NCBI GenBank assembly: GCA_030704615.1
Contig: CM060731.1
Coordinates: forward strand, 72,708,756 to 72,772,755
DNA: 64,000 bases
Direction: 5' to 3'
From: Takakia lepidozioides
Lineage: Eukaryota; Streptophyta; Takakiopsida; Takakiales; Takakiaceae
Below are positions 33,459-46,400 of this stretch, one piece after another. The translations under genes and the position numbers were made by a program. The notes beneath the pieces were generated by a model. That model did not search any database. It was given only the letters and a program-made list of their open reading frames with translations, and was not told where the DNA came from. How positions within the stretch are numbered: the stretch's first letter is position 1; each line of letters opens with the position of its first letter.

Positions 33459-36400
33459 TCAAGTGTCACAGTCATCAGAATCAGTCTCGACCTCCTGTGC
33501 TATGTCATCCACAAAGATTCTGGCCCCAACACCACGTCTTCTACCACGGCCGTCGATGGGTGGACTCCGAGTGCCATGAACGGTCATGCTTGTTGCGAGT
33601 GCCTCCGCATAGACAGGTAGCACGCAAGACCGAGGAGGACTAGAAAGAAGTCCAAATAGGTGTGATAGCCCTGGAGGGCAAGTGGAAGCACGCGGACTCC
33701 TGCACATGTCGACAAAAACCCATTCAGAACACAATATGCAATACACAAGTCCAACGAAGAGGATGTCTGCCATGTGAACTTTGCCTCAAGAAGAGTGATT
33801 CTCGATATTGAAACAACAATGCAAGCATCCACAGGTTGAACAGGCAAAGTCGGAGTCCAGCTCCTTGTCGGAAGTCTCCTCTGTATCAATATCAGCGGGA
33901 CGGGGCTTCGGAAGGACTTGAGAAGTGTGTCCACCCAAACCCATCAGGAGATTATTGTAAATCTCAGCATCCCCTTCAATCCCAAAGAGATGTCAGGCAC
34001 TGGCCTTGCAAGCGTGGTACGAAGCACCTGTAGTGGAATAGAATGAAGGAAGCAGACATTGAAGACACATATGGAACGGTGGGAAGTACTGAAAGTGCAA
34101 GCTGAATCAAACCTCATGAAATCCGAATGTTGAAGAGACGAACCTGTGCCCATTGACAAATCCAGAACTCTGGCGTCTGTGTAGGTGCAGCACTCCACAA
34201 TCGTTTGAATGGTTGGAGGATCTGTCCTGTCGTCTATGAACTTGCCCCCATGAGTGATGGCGAACTCCGAAATGCCGGCCGGAGTCAAGGTGGATGCACT
34301 CGGACGAGACAAACAGCTTCAAACAAACGAGTCTGCGAACAACACATCCAGAAGGAACTAAGAAGCTTCAAAAATCAGGCCCCTTCATATGAGTTCGAGC
34401 GACCTACACAACTCCATCCGAGAACCACCAAGAAGAGGAAGAAGAAGGCAAATTTACCATCTCTCCCGGACGATCCCCCTTCGTAAGGTACATGTTGTTC
34501 ACACAATTCCATGTCTTCGGGACTCTCATGCCCGAGGCTTTCAAATAGCTGGCAAGTGCACGGCGACAGCGAACGTCGGCGGACTGTATGAGCACCAAAA
34601 CACCTGCATCGGACAGGAAAAAATTGCAAAAGGAGAAAACCCACCGCCAGTAGCGCTCATCAAAAGCATTCCAACCCGGACAAACACCCGATGGAGGGAC
34701 ATCTAGGACTGCCAACCCATCAGGGATGTCCAAGATTATGAGTTCGGCTGCATGTTGCTTCTCCTTCCCGTTCACCCAGGATTTGGTCATTTTAGCCTGC
34801 AAACAAAATTACAATGGAATACTCAAGAGGATTGAAACGATCCATGCCCACTGCAGAGAAGAAGCAAAAGAGAACACGCACCGTGTCGAGGAACTCTACA
34901 ATCCTCTCCCACACTGGTGATGGCTCGCCCTTGTAATCAGATTTCTTGGACTCCATCATGGCAAGGAATCCGACGTTGGCCATCTCCAACCTGGTAGGGC
35001 GAATGACCCTTGTCGGATGTTCCACTGCATGGTACGGGTCCTTGGGATCAACCACCCCCTTGTTCTTTCTCACGGATCCCCTACCATGCGGTGGAGTCTG
35101 CTGGACATGCACCACTGGGCCAATATCTGCAACACTTCCCTGCCCTTGTGCCACCTTCCCTCTACCCCTTCCTTTCCCCACAACACCAGCAACATCTTTC
35201 CCCTTTGCCTTTCTACCTCTACTCGGGGTATCCTGAGCGGGAGGCTCCTTCTCTGCAAGAGTCCTCAAATTTCGTTCATGAATGTCGAGGTCGGCTGCTG
35301 CGGCAGTGGCTGCAATTCGCTCATTCTCTCTCCTCAAAGACACCTCCGGAGCTGAGGTCTCAGAAGGAGGGCAATCCAAATACCAACCACAAGAAGAAAG
35401 ATGGTCTGGGCCCCAGTCATGCAAGATCCCAGTAGTAAACATGGTCTGATTGCCAGCAGGGACAAGCCAGAGGTCCACGAAATCTGGATGTTTGTCCAAG
35501 CAATTCTCTTCCATGAGAACAAACTTTATGTACCTGCAGGAACAAAGACAGCCTCATTATGCAATGCAATTATTGTCTCTCAGATTTTCCATCACACCAG
35601 GAAGACCCCCTTAAACTGTATGCGTCACAGTACATTGCAACCACAGCACACTAAGTAGCCTGAACGGCCCAGGGTGTGCACCTGTAAAGGCATCGTTTCC
35701 AGGCTTTCTCTCCTTTTTCTTGCTGGTCAAGGTCATGTGTTCGACTGATGCCACCCTCCTTGCTGAACTCTCTAAAGAAACAAGAGTGTCACACTGTGGC
35801 TCTCCATTTCCTCATGTATGCTTCGAAGGAGACCTTCGGTGCTGTCATAGTGATGCCATAGTCAGCTAGCTGAGTATGCAGAACCGACCGTGCCCTTTCT
35901 TCCAACTGCAAAACAATTCAAATGCAAGAATGAACCCAAAAAAAATCACAGCGAATGTGAGAGGCAATGGAAAGAGAAGGACAGGAAAAGATAAAAGAAA
36001 GTGACACAGGAAAGGACATCACACCTGGCTCCAGTAAGTGGCCTTGTGTAGCCATGTGTCCAGCACATTGTCACTGACTGGAATGACACACTGGGTCTTC
36101 TTCTCTTTCTCCGGCTTGGGGAACATGTGGGTATCCCTAACTGTGGGATCGGAGTTCCATATCTGTAGCCACTTCACCTTCTGTTCTGAAGACACAACGG
36201 CGGTAGACAACCTGTGTAACTTCTCCTGGGCCATCTCTGGCTTGCCTGGCTTGTTATAATGGTTTTTTATCTCCAAGAGAAACTGCGATCCGAATGATGG
36301 GTCGGCAATTCTCAACTGCTTCACAAAAGCACTCATTATAGTCCTTCTTGTAGCGGTCATCTCTTTTTGGATGTGAGTCTCAACCCCCTTTGCTGTCCTT

Positions 36401-39400
36401 CTCTCCTCAGGGGTTGACCTGTAGTATTCCAGTTTGCCACGCTCCCATGCATCTGCAATGTCTTGCTGCAAGGGAATGCACGAGAGTTGCATCAACCCAA
36501 GGGCAAGGGAAACAAACAGAAACAAACATGTGGAAGCAGGAATATGGAAAGGGCAGATGAAGGAAGATGTATCTCACCGTGTACATGTACTCCATGAAAG
36601 CCTCACGTGTCAACGATTACCACGTTTCCGATGTCTTGGAGCTTTCGCACTTCTTGTACGTCTCTGCTGAAAGGATGGTCTTGAAATTGGTCAAGGGCAT
36701 CTGCCCGATCCTTTGTATCCTATACAATGTGTGAACCAGACTCGTTTTGACATGCGATGTCTCCGTTCCTCTGCAGAATGATATCTGAAAGTCAGAATGA
36801 AATTCAAGGACTTTAATCAAAGAACCACAGAACTACAAGTGGAACATGTAGAATGAGAAACCAACCTGTTCACATCATTCATTGCCGTCAGAAGACCCAT
36901 CATGTTCCCCTCACAATCCAGCACCATCGATCGAACAGAGTAATGCCACTCTTCCTCCTGTGAGTGCAGCCTCCCAATAACAGCCATCCATGCAAGCAAT
37001 CGGTGGTTCCCATCCCAAACGTGAAACATCTTCCCCGAGAATGCCTGGGTGGAAGGTTTCTTGGAGAGAAGAAGTTCGAAGGATTCGTTCACCTGTCTCC
37101 AAATAGGATCCCAGGAGTCCACGATTGACTCATCCACAAGGAGCTCATTGCCTGTGGAATCCTTTGTACAAACGTAAAACACTGCGGATCCATCCAAATA
37201 CCCATGAACAAACTCGGCCTCTAGCTTGAGAATGTCCTTGATGAGGGGTGGTCGAACGACGGGCATGGAAACCATCCTACACAGAGGAATCTTCAACCTC
37301 CCACCCGGGGCAAGCTTACTTTGCACCACAAGCTGAGAGTTTACCTTCTGACCCCCCAGCATCTCAGCGGCTTTGCTTTCATAGAATTCATCGTCAACAT
37401 CAACAATGATATCCTTCCCCAGCCCCGAAGGGATCTCCTCCGCCACACTTTGCATCTTCTCCTGCAGGGTTGTCCATTCAAATTGATATAAGAGTGAGGC
37501 ATGAGACGATGGTGTTTGAGCATGGCAAACAGGCCATGTGTCGAAGAAAAGATGAGCTCAAACAGTGTGCGTTGACGCACACTGTTTGAGCTACAAGGTA
37601 AGTGTTCATTGAACCTCAATGAGAAGCCCTTAGTGGCCGATTTTCAGATGTAAAAAAAATAAAATGTGAGCTCAAACAGTGTGCGTTGACGCACACTGTT
37701 TGGGCTGCAAGGTAAGTGTTCAGTGAACCTCAGAGACATGCCACATAAGTGTTCATTGAACCTCAGAGACATGCCAGGTAAGTGTTCATTGAACCTCAAA
37801 GAGAAGCCCTTAGTGGCCAATTTTCAAATGACAAAGGCAATGACAAGGTGAGCTCAAACAGTGTGCGTTGACGCACAGTGTTTGAGCTGCCAGGTAAGTG
37901 TTCATTGAACCTCAGAGACATGCCTTGTATTGCCGAATTTCACAGGGGAAAAACAGTGACAAGGTGTGCTCAAACATTGTGCGGCAACGCACACTGTTTG
38001 AGCTGCCAGGTAAGTGATGATTGATCCTCAAATACAAACCCTATGTGGCCGATTTTTGGATGACAAATGCAATGACATGGTGAGCTCAAACAGTGTGCGT
38101 TGACGCACACTGTTTGAGCTGCCACGTAAGTGATGATTGATCCTCAAATACAAACCCTATCTGGCCGATTTTCAGATGAAAATGCAATGACATGGTGAGC
38201 TCAAACAGTGTGCGTTGACGCACACTGTTTGATCTGCCAGGTAAGTGTTCATTGATCCTCAAATACAAACCCTATGTGGCCGATTTTCAGATGACAAATG
38301 CAATGATATGGTGAGCTCAAATAGTGTGCGTTGACGCACACTGTTTGAGCTGCCAGGTAAGTGTTCATTGAACCTCAGAGACATGCCTTGTATTGCCAAA
38401 TTTCACAGGGGAAAAACAGTGATATGGTGAGCTCAAACAGTGTGCGTTGACGCACACTATTTGAGCTGCCAGGTAAGTGATGATTGATCCTCAAATACAA
38501 ACCCTATGTGGCCCATTTTCAGATGACAAATGCAATGATATGGTGAGCTCAAACAGTGTGCGTTGACGCACACTGTTTGAGCTGCCAGGTAACTGTTCAT
38601 TGAACCTCCGAGACATGCCTTGTATTGCCGAATTTCACAAAGGGGAAACAGTGACAAGGTGTGCTAAAACAGTGTGCGGCAACGCACACTGTTTGAGCTG
38701 CCAGGTAAGTGATGATTGATCCTCAAATACAAACCCTATGTGGCCGATTTTCAGATGACAAATGCAATGATATGGTGAACTCAAACAGTGTGTGTTGACG
38801 CACACTGTTTGAGCTGCCAGGTAAGTGTTCATTGAACCTCAGAGACATGCCTTGTATTGCCGAATTTCACAGGGGAAAAACAGTGACAAGGTGTGCTCAA
38901 ACAGTGTGCGGCAACGCACACTGTTTGAGCTGCCAGGTAAGTGATGATTGATCCTCAAATACAAACCCTATGTGGCTGAATTCAGATGACAAATGCAATG
39001 ATATGGTGAGCTCAAACAGTGTGCGTTGACGCACACTGTTTGAGCTGCCAGGTAACTGTTCATTGAACCTCCGAGACATGCCTTGTATTGCCGAATTTCA
39101 CAGGGGAAAAACAGTGACAAGGTGTTCTCAAACAGTGTGCGGCAACGCACACTGTTTGAGCTGCTAGGTAAGTGATGATTGATCCTCAAATACAAACCCT
39201 ATGTGGCCGATTTTCAGATGACAAATGCAATGACATGGTGAGCTCAAACAGTGTGCGTTGACGCACACTGTTTGAGCTGCCATGTAAGTGATGATTGATC
39301 CTCAAATACATGCCGTTTGTGGCTGTTTTTCAGATGAAAAAACAATGACAAGGTGGGCTCAAACAGTGTGCGCCAACGCACACTGTTTGAGCTGCCAAAT

Positions 39401-40148
39401 AGTGGAGAATTGAACCGGGCATATTGGCCCTATCTGGCCGTTTTTCACACCATCAACCAAGTAAAATGCGGGGCTCAAACAGTGTGCGTCAACGCACACT
39501 GTTTCAACATCCAATTCGTGGTGGATTTAACCTGTCGTAGTTCCCCAATTTGGCCGTTTCAGACATCAACAAGCCAGCAAAATGGAAGGCTCAAACAGTG
39601 TGCGTCAACGCACACTGTTTGAGCTTCTTGTTCGCGGTTGATGCAACCTGGCAGAGATGTCGTGTGTAGACTATGTTCATATCGAAATAGAATCTCAACT
39701 TGGGTTCACATCTACAATGAAGCACAAAGGTGGGTTTCAAAGATCGAACCTTTTTTTTTGCTGCTCCAGAAGACTCCCCAATCGCCGGGGACCCTTTGCG
39801 CTTCGGACTGCTCTCCACGCCTCTCATGTTCTGGAGCATCTCCCCCATCCTCTCTTCCACTATTAGGTTCTTTGTGAGGCCAGTGTCAACATCATCTTCG
39901 GCGTCTGCCTCTCCCTCGGATGCAGTGTCCTCCTCATCTGTTTTTGGAACTATGGCAGGCTGCTGTTCTTCCCCGGATTCCTGCTCTTCCATCGCCGAAC
40001 TTTGCTCTTTGCCCTCTTCTTCCGCCTTTTCCTCTTCGGCCACTCTTTCCATCCTCATTCTATATCTGGCTCTATTCTTGTTTCTAGAGCTCGTGAAGTA
40101 TAATGACTTCCTTCTCTTCCTCCTCCGCTGGAAACAAGGGCTCCCCAC
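33459..40148 (-). pseudogene. ParB-like (DGNHR) + beta-class N6/N4 amino DNA methylase fusion gene
   Basis: Exons, all GT-AG: about 40148-39750 (acidic, KRKGSPAIGESSGAAKKK); 37461-36866 (ParB-like: RLKIPLCRMVSMPVVRPPL ... KMFHVWDGNHRLLAWMAVI); 36770-36578; 36465-36025; 35905-35682; 35533-34882 (basic linker); 34796-34458; 34332-34144; from 34027. Methylase motif IV is in 34796-34458 (AELIILDIPDGLAVLDVPP; FDERYWRWVFSFCNFFLSD; GVLVLIQSADVRCRRALA). Motif I is in the last exons (VLDLSMGTG joined to ASYHACKAS and HLFGIEGD). Motif IV before I is the beta-class order. The usual DPPY reads DIPD. Exon phases agree, but TAA 36617-36619, TGA 35789-35791, TGA 33993-33995 and a one-base shift in exon 34332-34144 inactivate it. 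A C-terminal frame ending GARIFVDDIAQEVETDSDD at 33459 is probably the tail. Family function in plants is unknown to me. Confidence 0.7.
37555..39624. repeat. Array of 18 palindromic 38-bp hairpin units, about 116-bp period
   Basis: Each unit is AGCTCAAACAGTGTGCG, a 4-base loop, then CGCACACTGTTTGAGCT, i.e. 17-base perfect arms in the best copies (first 37555-37592). Loops are TTGA (most), GCAA (37967, 38662, 38895, 39125), CCAA (39355) and TCAA (39472, 39587). Unit starts from about 38080 on are spaced 112-120 bases. Spacers alternate between one type with TTCATTGAACCTC...GAATTTCACAGGGG and another with ATGATTGATCCTC...GATTTTCAGATGAC, giving a roughly 232-bp two-unit period. The array lies inside the first intron of the ParB-like/methylase gene, between its acidic exon and ParB exon. 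Confidence 0.95.
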
Positions 40149-41212
40149 GATGCCTCTAGAGCTCTCCAGTTTGACGTTTGCAACAAGGGTTGCTATTGCA
40201 TGTAACCAAAATCAAAATTGGACATTGTCAACCGTATTTGGATGCGGGTGTTGTTATTGTGTGCGAACGGAATTTATCCATTTCGGCGTCTTTGTATTAT
40301 TCAAGAAATAAAATGCTAGAAAATATGACATACGTTGCATGTACTTGTGATATATGTCAGATGTACTTCGCCGCCTGCCAATAGATGGGCATTAGAGAGG
40401 TGAGTTCAAACAGTCGTGCAATCAGTTTTCAGCCCACTGAGCTAGTAAGGAAGTGCCCAGTATACGACTTATGTGTCACACATTAGTGGAAAAATAAACC
40501 AACACCAACTTTCACATCCCTCATCCCATTAGAGCTTTGCCAACTTCACTGCCTCTTTGGAATGCCCCCCCCCCCGTGAAAAAGCAAGTATAAAGCAAAT
40601 TCCCAGAGACATGTTTACCAGTGATATATGTCTCGCTGGTAGTCGTTGAGAAACAAGGCTCTTAAGCTTTGCCCACGAACTCAACATCAAATATGAGTGT
40701 TGAATTGGGAGGTATGACACACAACCCTGCAATCCAGCAACTTCTCACGGTTTAGAAAAGACCTTTCAAAAATGAAGAGAAGGAAGAGATTGAAAGGGAA
40801 CTACGTGGTTCAGGGCTGGATTAAATGGGGCAGCTTGGCATCAGATGGGCCTTGGGTTGCTGCCTACAGCAAAATAGAGAATATGGCATGCTACTGGAGG
40901 CATATCAATTGCATATCAAATCCTCCTTGTCCACAACTGACAGACCTCTAGAGCTGGCACCAGCAACAATCCATATTTTTTATCTAGGCCATCACCATTG
41001 CCAAAGTAAATTTGCCCCTACCTCTCTTGACATAAGATGCCTCTATTCTCACTGTGGAATTAGAACGGGAGAACCATGCACTGGTATGAACAGACTCTTA
41101 CATGGCAGAAACCCTCGACAAACGGGGAGAGAGGAGAAGAGAATGGAGGTACCGCCGCCCTCGGCAATTGGTGGTTTTTTGGGGAAATAACATAGTGAAT
41201 GCCTATAATTAC
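40149..41212. other. Probable upstream region of the ParB-like/methylase gene; no gene seen
   Basis: Contains a weak half-unit resembling the palindrome arm at about 40401 (GAGTTCAAACAGTCGTGC) and a run of 11 C at 40565-40575. No coding sequence supported. Confidence 0.35.
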
Positions 41213-41473
41213 TTGTAGGGCCTCCCTCCTATGACAACCATGCTGGGCATATCCTGCGATCATTGCATTCCAAGACACCACATCTTGTTCGGCCATATCA
41301 TCGAACACTCCCTTGTCATCCTTGATGCTACCACATTCAAAATACATGTCCACCCAGGTAGAGTTTAGAACAAATACCTCTCGTACTATTCCCATTTTGA
41401 GGCTGTCCAATTTCAAGTTCGCACATTCATTGCAAACGCAACCAATTGTGACCTTGTCCGGCTTCAGCATCAC
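41213..41473 (-). pseudogene. PPR pseudogene fragment, left part of PPR4
   Basis: Reads LKPDKVTIGCVCNECANLK, VDMYFECGSIKDDKGVFDDM and AEQDVVSWNAMIAGYAQHG, one PLS triplet of the family. It is minus strand, like the PPR fragments at 49.3-50.3 kb, and is plausibly the downstream part of the same gene separated by the inserted repeat and retrotransposon. Confidence 0.65.
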
Positions 41474-41807
41474 TAAAAGAACTCGTTGTATAGTCGAATA
41501 CCAATGTCATGAAGGGGGGAATGTATCAAATTGTACACTTGAAGACTGCAAACAGGGACAACGATTACAAGTCAATTCAAAGTCTGCAAACTGCATGACT
41601 CAATTAAGTATGCTATTTACTACTTCGTGATATTTGCCCACGCCACTACATAGTGAAACTGCAAACTGCTTCGAGCTCCAGGTCCAATATTTTGCCAATA
41701 TCAAATGGATACATGTTCACATATAACAAGTGCTTCATTAAAGATAGATGGATGAGGTCATCCAATGGATGAACCCATTCATGTATATGCCTTAAGATGC
41801 CACGTGT

Positions 41808-42533
41808 TGTCGCGCACCTCACTTCGGTAAGCTCCCCCCTCAAGTCATAGATACTCGCTTGATGCGCGCGCCTAGCTCCCAACATGGCCGCCAGGCCAAC
41901 TTGGAACTCCGGCTGCTCACCGGGGCATAACGGTCCCCCCTTTGATCTCCCAAAGAACCCTCCAACGATTTGGAACCAGTGGAATTCCCTTTGGTAGTTG
42001 GCAGTCCGGAACAGCTCCCCACTCTTTGGTCGCTTTCCGGCTCGCTCGCTTACTAATTAGTTTTTGGTCACCAACGGGCTTGCACCGTTCTCGGGGTTAC
42101 TACTCCATATATATACTTTTGTAGCTGTCCGCGGGGGTTTCACAAACAACCATGCCATTTTATGGCGAACCACCACGAACACCCTCGACTCCCGGTGATG
42201 AGTCGCGGTGAGTCTTGGCCCACCCACCACGGCCCCTATGGACCGTGATGAGTCCCAAGACTCCCCACGACTCCCACCACGAGGTCTCCGCCCCAGGGTG
42301 AGTCCTATGCCAGCCCCACTAAGTCTCGCTAAGCTACCACCACCCCTTGTGGAGCCACCCCCACTGCAACCCGGTGTGCGGGGCTCCACCTAGTGAGCGC
42401 CTCCGCCTCCTTGAGTGCTTTGGGCACTCAAGGGTGCTTCAGCCCCCCTACCTATCGCTGCCACTGCCCCCACCACAGGGGCAGCCCCTCTTGTGTCCCG
42501 ACCCCCCTGCCCTCAAGGCAAAGGGCCGCGACA
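41808..42533 (-). repeat. LTR (3' LTR of the chromovirus)
   Basis: 726 bp, starting TGTCGCGCACCTC and ending GGGCCGCGACA on the plus strand. Contains TATATATAC near 42108 (palindromic TATA-like). On the minus strand it is preceded by GGTAGGGGTGTG, a short purine-rich tract. Confidence 0.95.
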
Positions 42534-43439
42534 CACACCCCTACCAACAGGGAGTCGATGTCCTCATCGGCTTGTCCATTTTGTGGAAACAAACATCCAA
42601 GTTGTGGCGTCCCACATCAAGGAGTTTGTTTCCGTACCATGGCGTCCCATGGCAAAGAACCAAACCCCACACTTGACTCTACTCTCCACTAGCTAGTTCG
42701 GCCGACTTCCTCCAAGTCTCGGCCAAGGGTGGAGCCTCTCAAGCTCCTCCCGGTGCACTCTTCTTGGCCTACTTCAAGGCCAAGGAATGATCCTCCCCGA
42801 GGATCGAATCACCTTACTGCAACAACATTGCTTGCGACCGCTCATGATGCCGCTTTTGGCATCACCTTGAGCAAGGGTTCACCTCGAACCCTCTTTGACT
42901 AGGAAGATAACCTTGAACCAACCGCGCGCCCCAATCACTACAATTGGGTCCGCCTTGGAATGTTGGCCTGAGGTACGGAAACACGCCGAAGCCGCACTAC
43001 GACTTCGTCCCGAGGCTACACGATTATAATACGTGAACGGAAGCACGTAGCTTCCGCGTTAGCCCGCACTACAAAGCAACCCCCTCGGTAGCGCAGTTAT
43101 AGTATGCGCACGCGCCAGGTGCGCACTAGCACGTGAACTCCTAAGGAATGCGCAAGTTTTCTTGCCCCTTGGATGGGAGTCACCCGATTTCGATACTGCG
43201 CAAACACACGATTAACCCAATTTACCTCTCCCACTTTTGTAAGCTAGCATGCATTCTACACACTAGCCAACCACACCATGCATCACCTTTCCAAACAAAA
43301 TAGGACGCACAACATTTGGAACCCATTTCCTTTATAACAAATTTTTGTACAGTACAAGTTTTTGCAATCGGATTCCTAAGCTAGCTAAGCCGGGCTAAGC
43401 ATGCATTTCCTCCCCCACGCTCCAAGGTTGATGTCCCCA

Positions 43440-46400
43440 TCAACGCTTCTTCCGCTTTTGAGGTCGCCCTTCGAAAACTGCAACCGCCTTGGATGCGTTT
43501 CCCATTTCTGAGGCACGCACCCAAGATGCCTCCACATGATGATAGCCCTTCCATTTGACGAGATACTCCGTTTCTCGGTTCTTGAACCTCCTCGACTTAA
43601 GTACTGCCTCCACCTCATACTCAGGTTCATTTTCATGATCCAACAGCACAGGTGGCGGACGCAACACTTGATGCCGATTCGGACGCGCTTCATCTTTGAA
43701 GTAAGGCTTCAAAAGGGAGACGTGGAATACTGGATGCACCTTGCTGTTTGCCGGCAGCTCCAATTCATACACATCCTCATTCATAACCTTCCAGATGCGA
43801 AAGGGTCCCGCATATGGAGGTACGAACTTTGGACTCACTTCCGGAGGTAGTCGGAAATTCTTGATGTTCAACCAGACCTCCGTGCCTGCCTCAAACTTCA
43901 CTTCCCTCCGCTTCCGATTCGCCTGTCTTTCATACCGTTTCCTAGCTTTGGCAATGTTGTACTTTGCGAGCTTCAACAAACGCTCGCGTTCTTCCAGTAC
44001 CGCCGCTACTGTCAGTTCCTCAACGTCCTAGGCGGCCCAACTTGTCGGCACCAGAGGTGCTTTTCCATAGACCAATACGAAAGGGGAAACTCCTGTTGCG
44101 GAGTGTTCTGTGTTATTATAACAGAACTCTACCGCGTCTAAGTGTTCCACCCAGTCTGTTTGGTCTGCCGACACGTAATTCCGCAAGATCTGCTTCACTA
44201 CAGAATTCACTCTTTCCATTTGACCGTCGGTCGTAGGTCGGAAGGCGGTGCTCATCTTCAGCCTCGTCCCCATTTTCTTCCAAAGTGCCCTCCAAAATTT
44301 ACTCGTAAACTTTGGATCGCGGTCCGAGACAATATCCTTCGGGACTCCATGATGCTTTAAGACGTGGGCGAAGTAAAGTCGCCCTGTTTCTTGCGCCGTT
44401 GCCGTCTCCTTGGTGGGGATGAAATGGCCCATTTTACTGAACCTATCCACCACCACCATGATTGCATCGAATCTTTTTGACAGCGGCATAGCAGTCATGA
44501 AATCCATCGAGACGCTTTCCCAAGTCCCCTCTGGAATTGGCAAGGGTTGTAACAGCCCCGCTTGCTTTTTGTACTCGCTCCGGTTTTGTTGGCATGTGGA
44601 GCATGTCTTGACATACTCCTCTGCCTCCTCCCTCAGTTTGGGCCAGAAATACTCTTTCTTCAAGAGTGCCGCAGTGCGCTTGGCTCCGCCGTGGCCCGCA
44701 AGCGGGCTATCATGGCATTCTCTCAAGAGGCTATCTCTGATCCATCCCTTCGGCATGTAGAGACGCTTTTGCTTATACCGGAGCAGTCCATTTTGCAAGT
44801 GGAACTGCAATTTAATCCCCATCCTCAAGTCCTGCATCACGGACTTCTCCAGATCATCCTTCCGGCAAGCCTTCCGGATCTTCCTTTGGAGCGCCGTCTT
44901 GCCCCTATACACCAACATGAGCTGCTGCTTTCTACTTAAAGCATCGGCCACCACGTTGTCCTGTCCCGGTTTGTACTGGATATCCACGTTGAACACCGCC
45001 AAAGTATCTTGCCACCTAAGTTGTTTTGGGGACAACTTGGGCTGCGTGGCAAAATACTTCACCGTGACATTGTCCGTGAACACCTTCACTGGGTTGGAAC
45101 CAACATAGTGGCGCCACAGCTCAAGACAGTGCACCACCGCCTTCATCTCTTTCTCGTGCGTCGGCCACCGTCGCTCCACTTCATTCAGTTTCTTACTTTC
45201 GTAAGCCACTGGACATCCATCTTGCATCAGTACACCCCCAATCGCGAAGTCCAACGCATCTGTATGAATCTCGAACGGACGATCGAACTCCAGGATTTTC
45301 AAGACTGAAGCTTCCGCCATCCGCTGCTTCAATTCAGCAAAAGCTTGGCCACAAAAGGTGTTCCATGCCCGACTTTGGATTTACACAGAAGGTCTGACAG
45401 CAGCCTCGCGATCTTGGCGAAATTTCTCACATACTTCCGGTAATAGGAGGCGAGTCCTAGGAATGATCGCACTCCCGGGACCGAAGTCGGAGGCTCCCAG
45501 TCCAAGATTGCCCTCACCTTCCTGTCATCCATTTTGATCCCATCCTGTGTAATCACATGCCCCATGAACTCCACTTTTGTGACCCCGAATTCGCACTTTG
45601 AAGCTTTGGCATACAGCTTCCGTTCCCGCAATTTCTGGAACACCCTTTTGAGGTGCTCCAGGTGCTCCTCCTTTGTTTTCGAATACACCAAGATGTCGTC
45701 GATGTACACGATCACAAAGTCATCCAACCACTCCTGGAAAAGGTTGTTCATCAGCGTGCTAAAGGTCGTGGGAGCGTTGGTGAGTCCAAAAGACATCACC
45801 AAGAACTCATATGAACCATACCTTGTCCTGCACGCGGTCTTCTCCTCATCTCCTTCCGCCAGTCGAATTTGATGATAGCCGGAGCGCAGATCGATCCGGC
45901 TGAAATACTTTGCTCCTGCCAACCGATCGAAAAGGTCGTCAATCCTTGGCAAAGGGTACCGGTTTTTTATAGTCACCTTATTCAAAGCCCTGTAATCGAC
46001 ACACATCCGCAGCGTCCCATCCTTCTTGTCTGCGAATAGCACCGGGGCTCCGTAAGGTGACTTACTCGGCCGGATGTACCTCTTTGACATTAGATCTTTG
46101 AGCTGAGTCTTCAGCTCGACCAACTCTCTGTGGCTCAACCGGTAGGGCGCCTTGGCAGGCGGTTCCGATCCCGGTATCACCTCAATCTTGTGGTCAACTC
46201 CTCTTCGCGGTGGCAAGCCGCTTGGTAAATCCTCCGGCATCACATCCTGGTATTTCTCCAAAATCCCCTTGATCCAATCTGGGCTCGGCTCCCCATCGCC
46301 TTCTCCCTTCACTTCTCTAATGTGGAGCAAAAATTGGGGCTCATGTGCCTCCTCCACGGCCCACTCCCTTGCTGACAGAAGGTTTATTCGCCCTCCCACG

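Noticed and set aside
38086-39622. Open frames across the palindrome array with a repeated QRTLFEL-type peptide
   Set aside because: They are translations of the palindrome itself, appear on both strands and have no start or coding context.
37555-39624. CRISPR-like look of the array (regular repeats and spacers)
   Set aside because: The repeats are long palindromes with spacers of two recurring types, not unique spacers, and the context is a spliced plant gene intron.
40565-40575. Run of 11 C as a structural or regulatory motif
   Set aside because: Isolated homopolymer with no associated G-tracts or gene.
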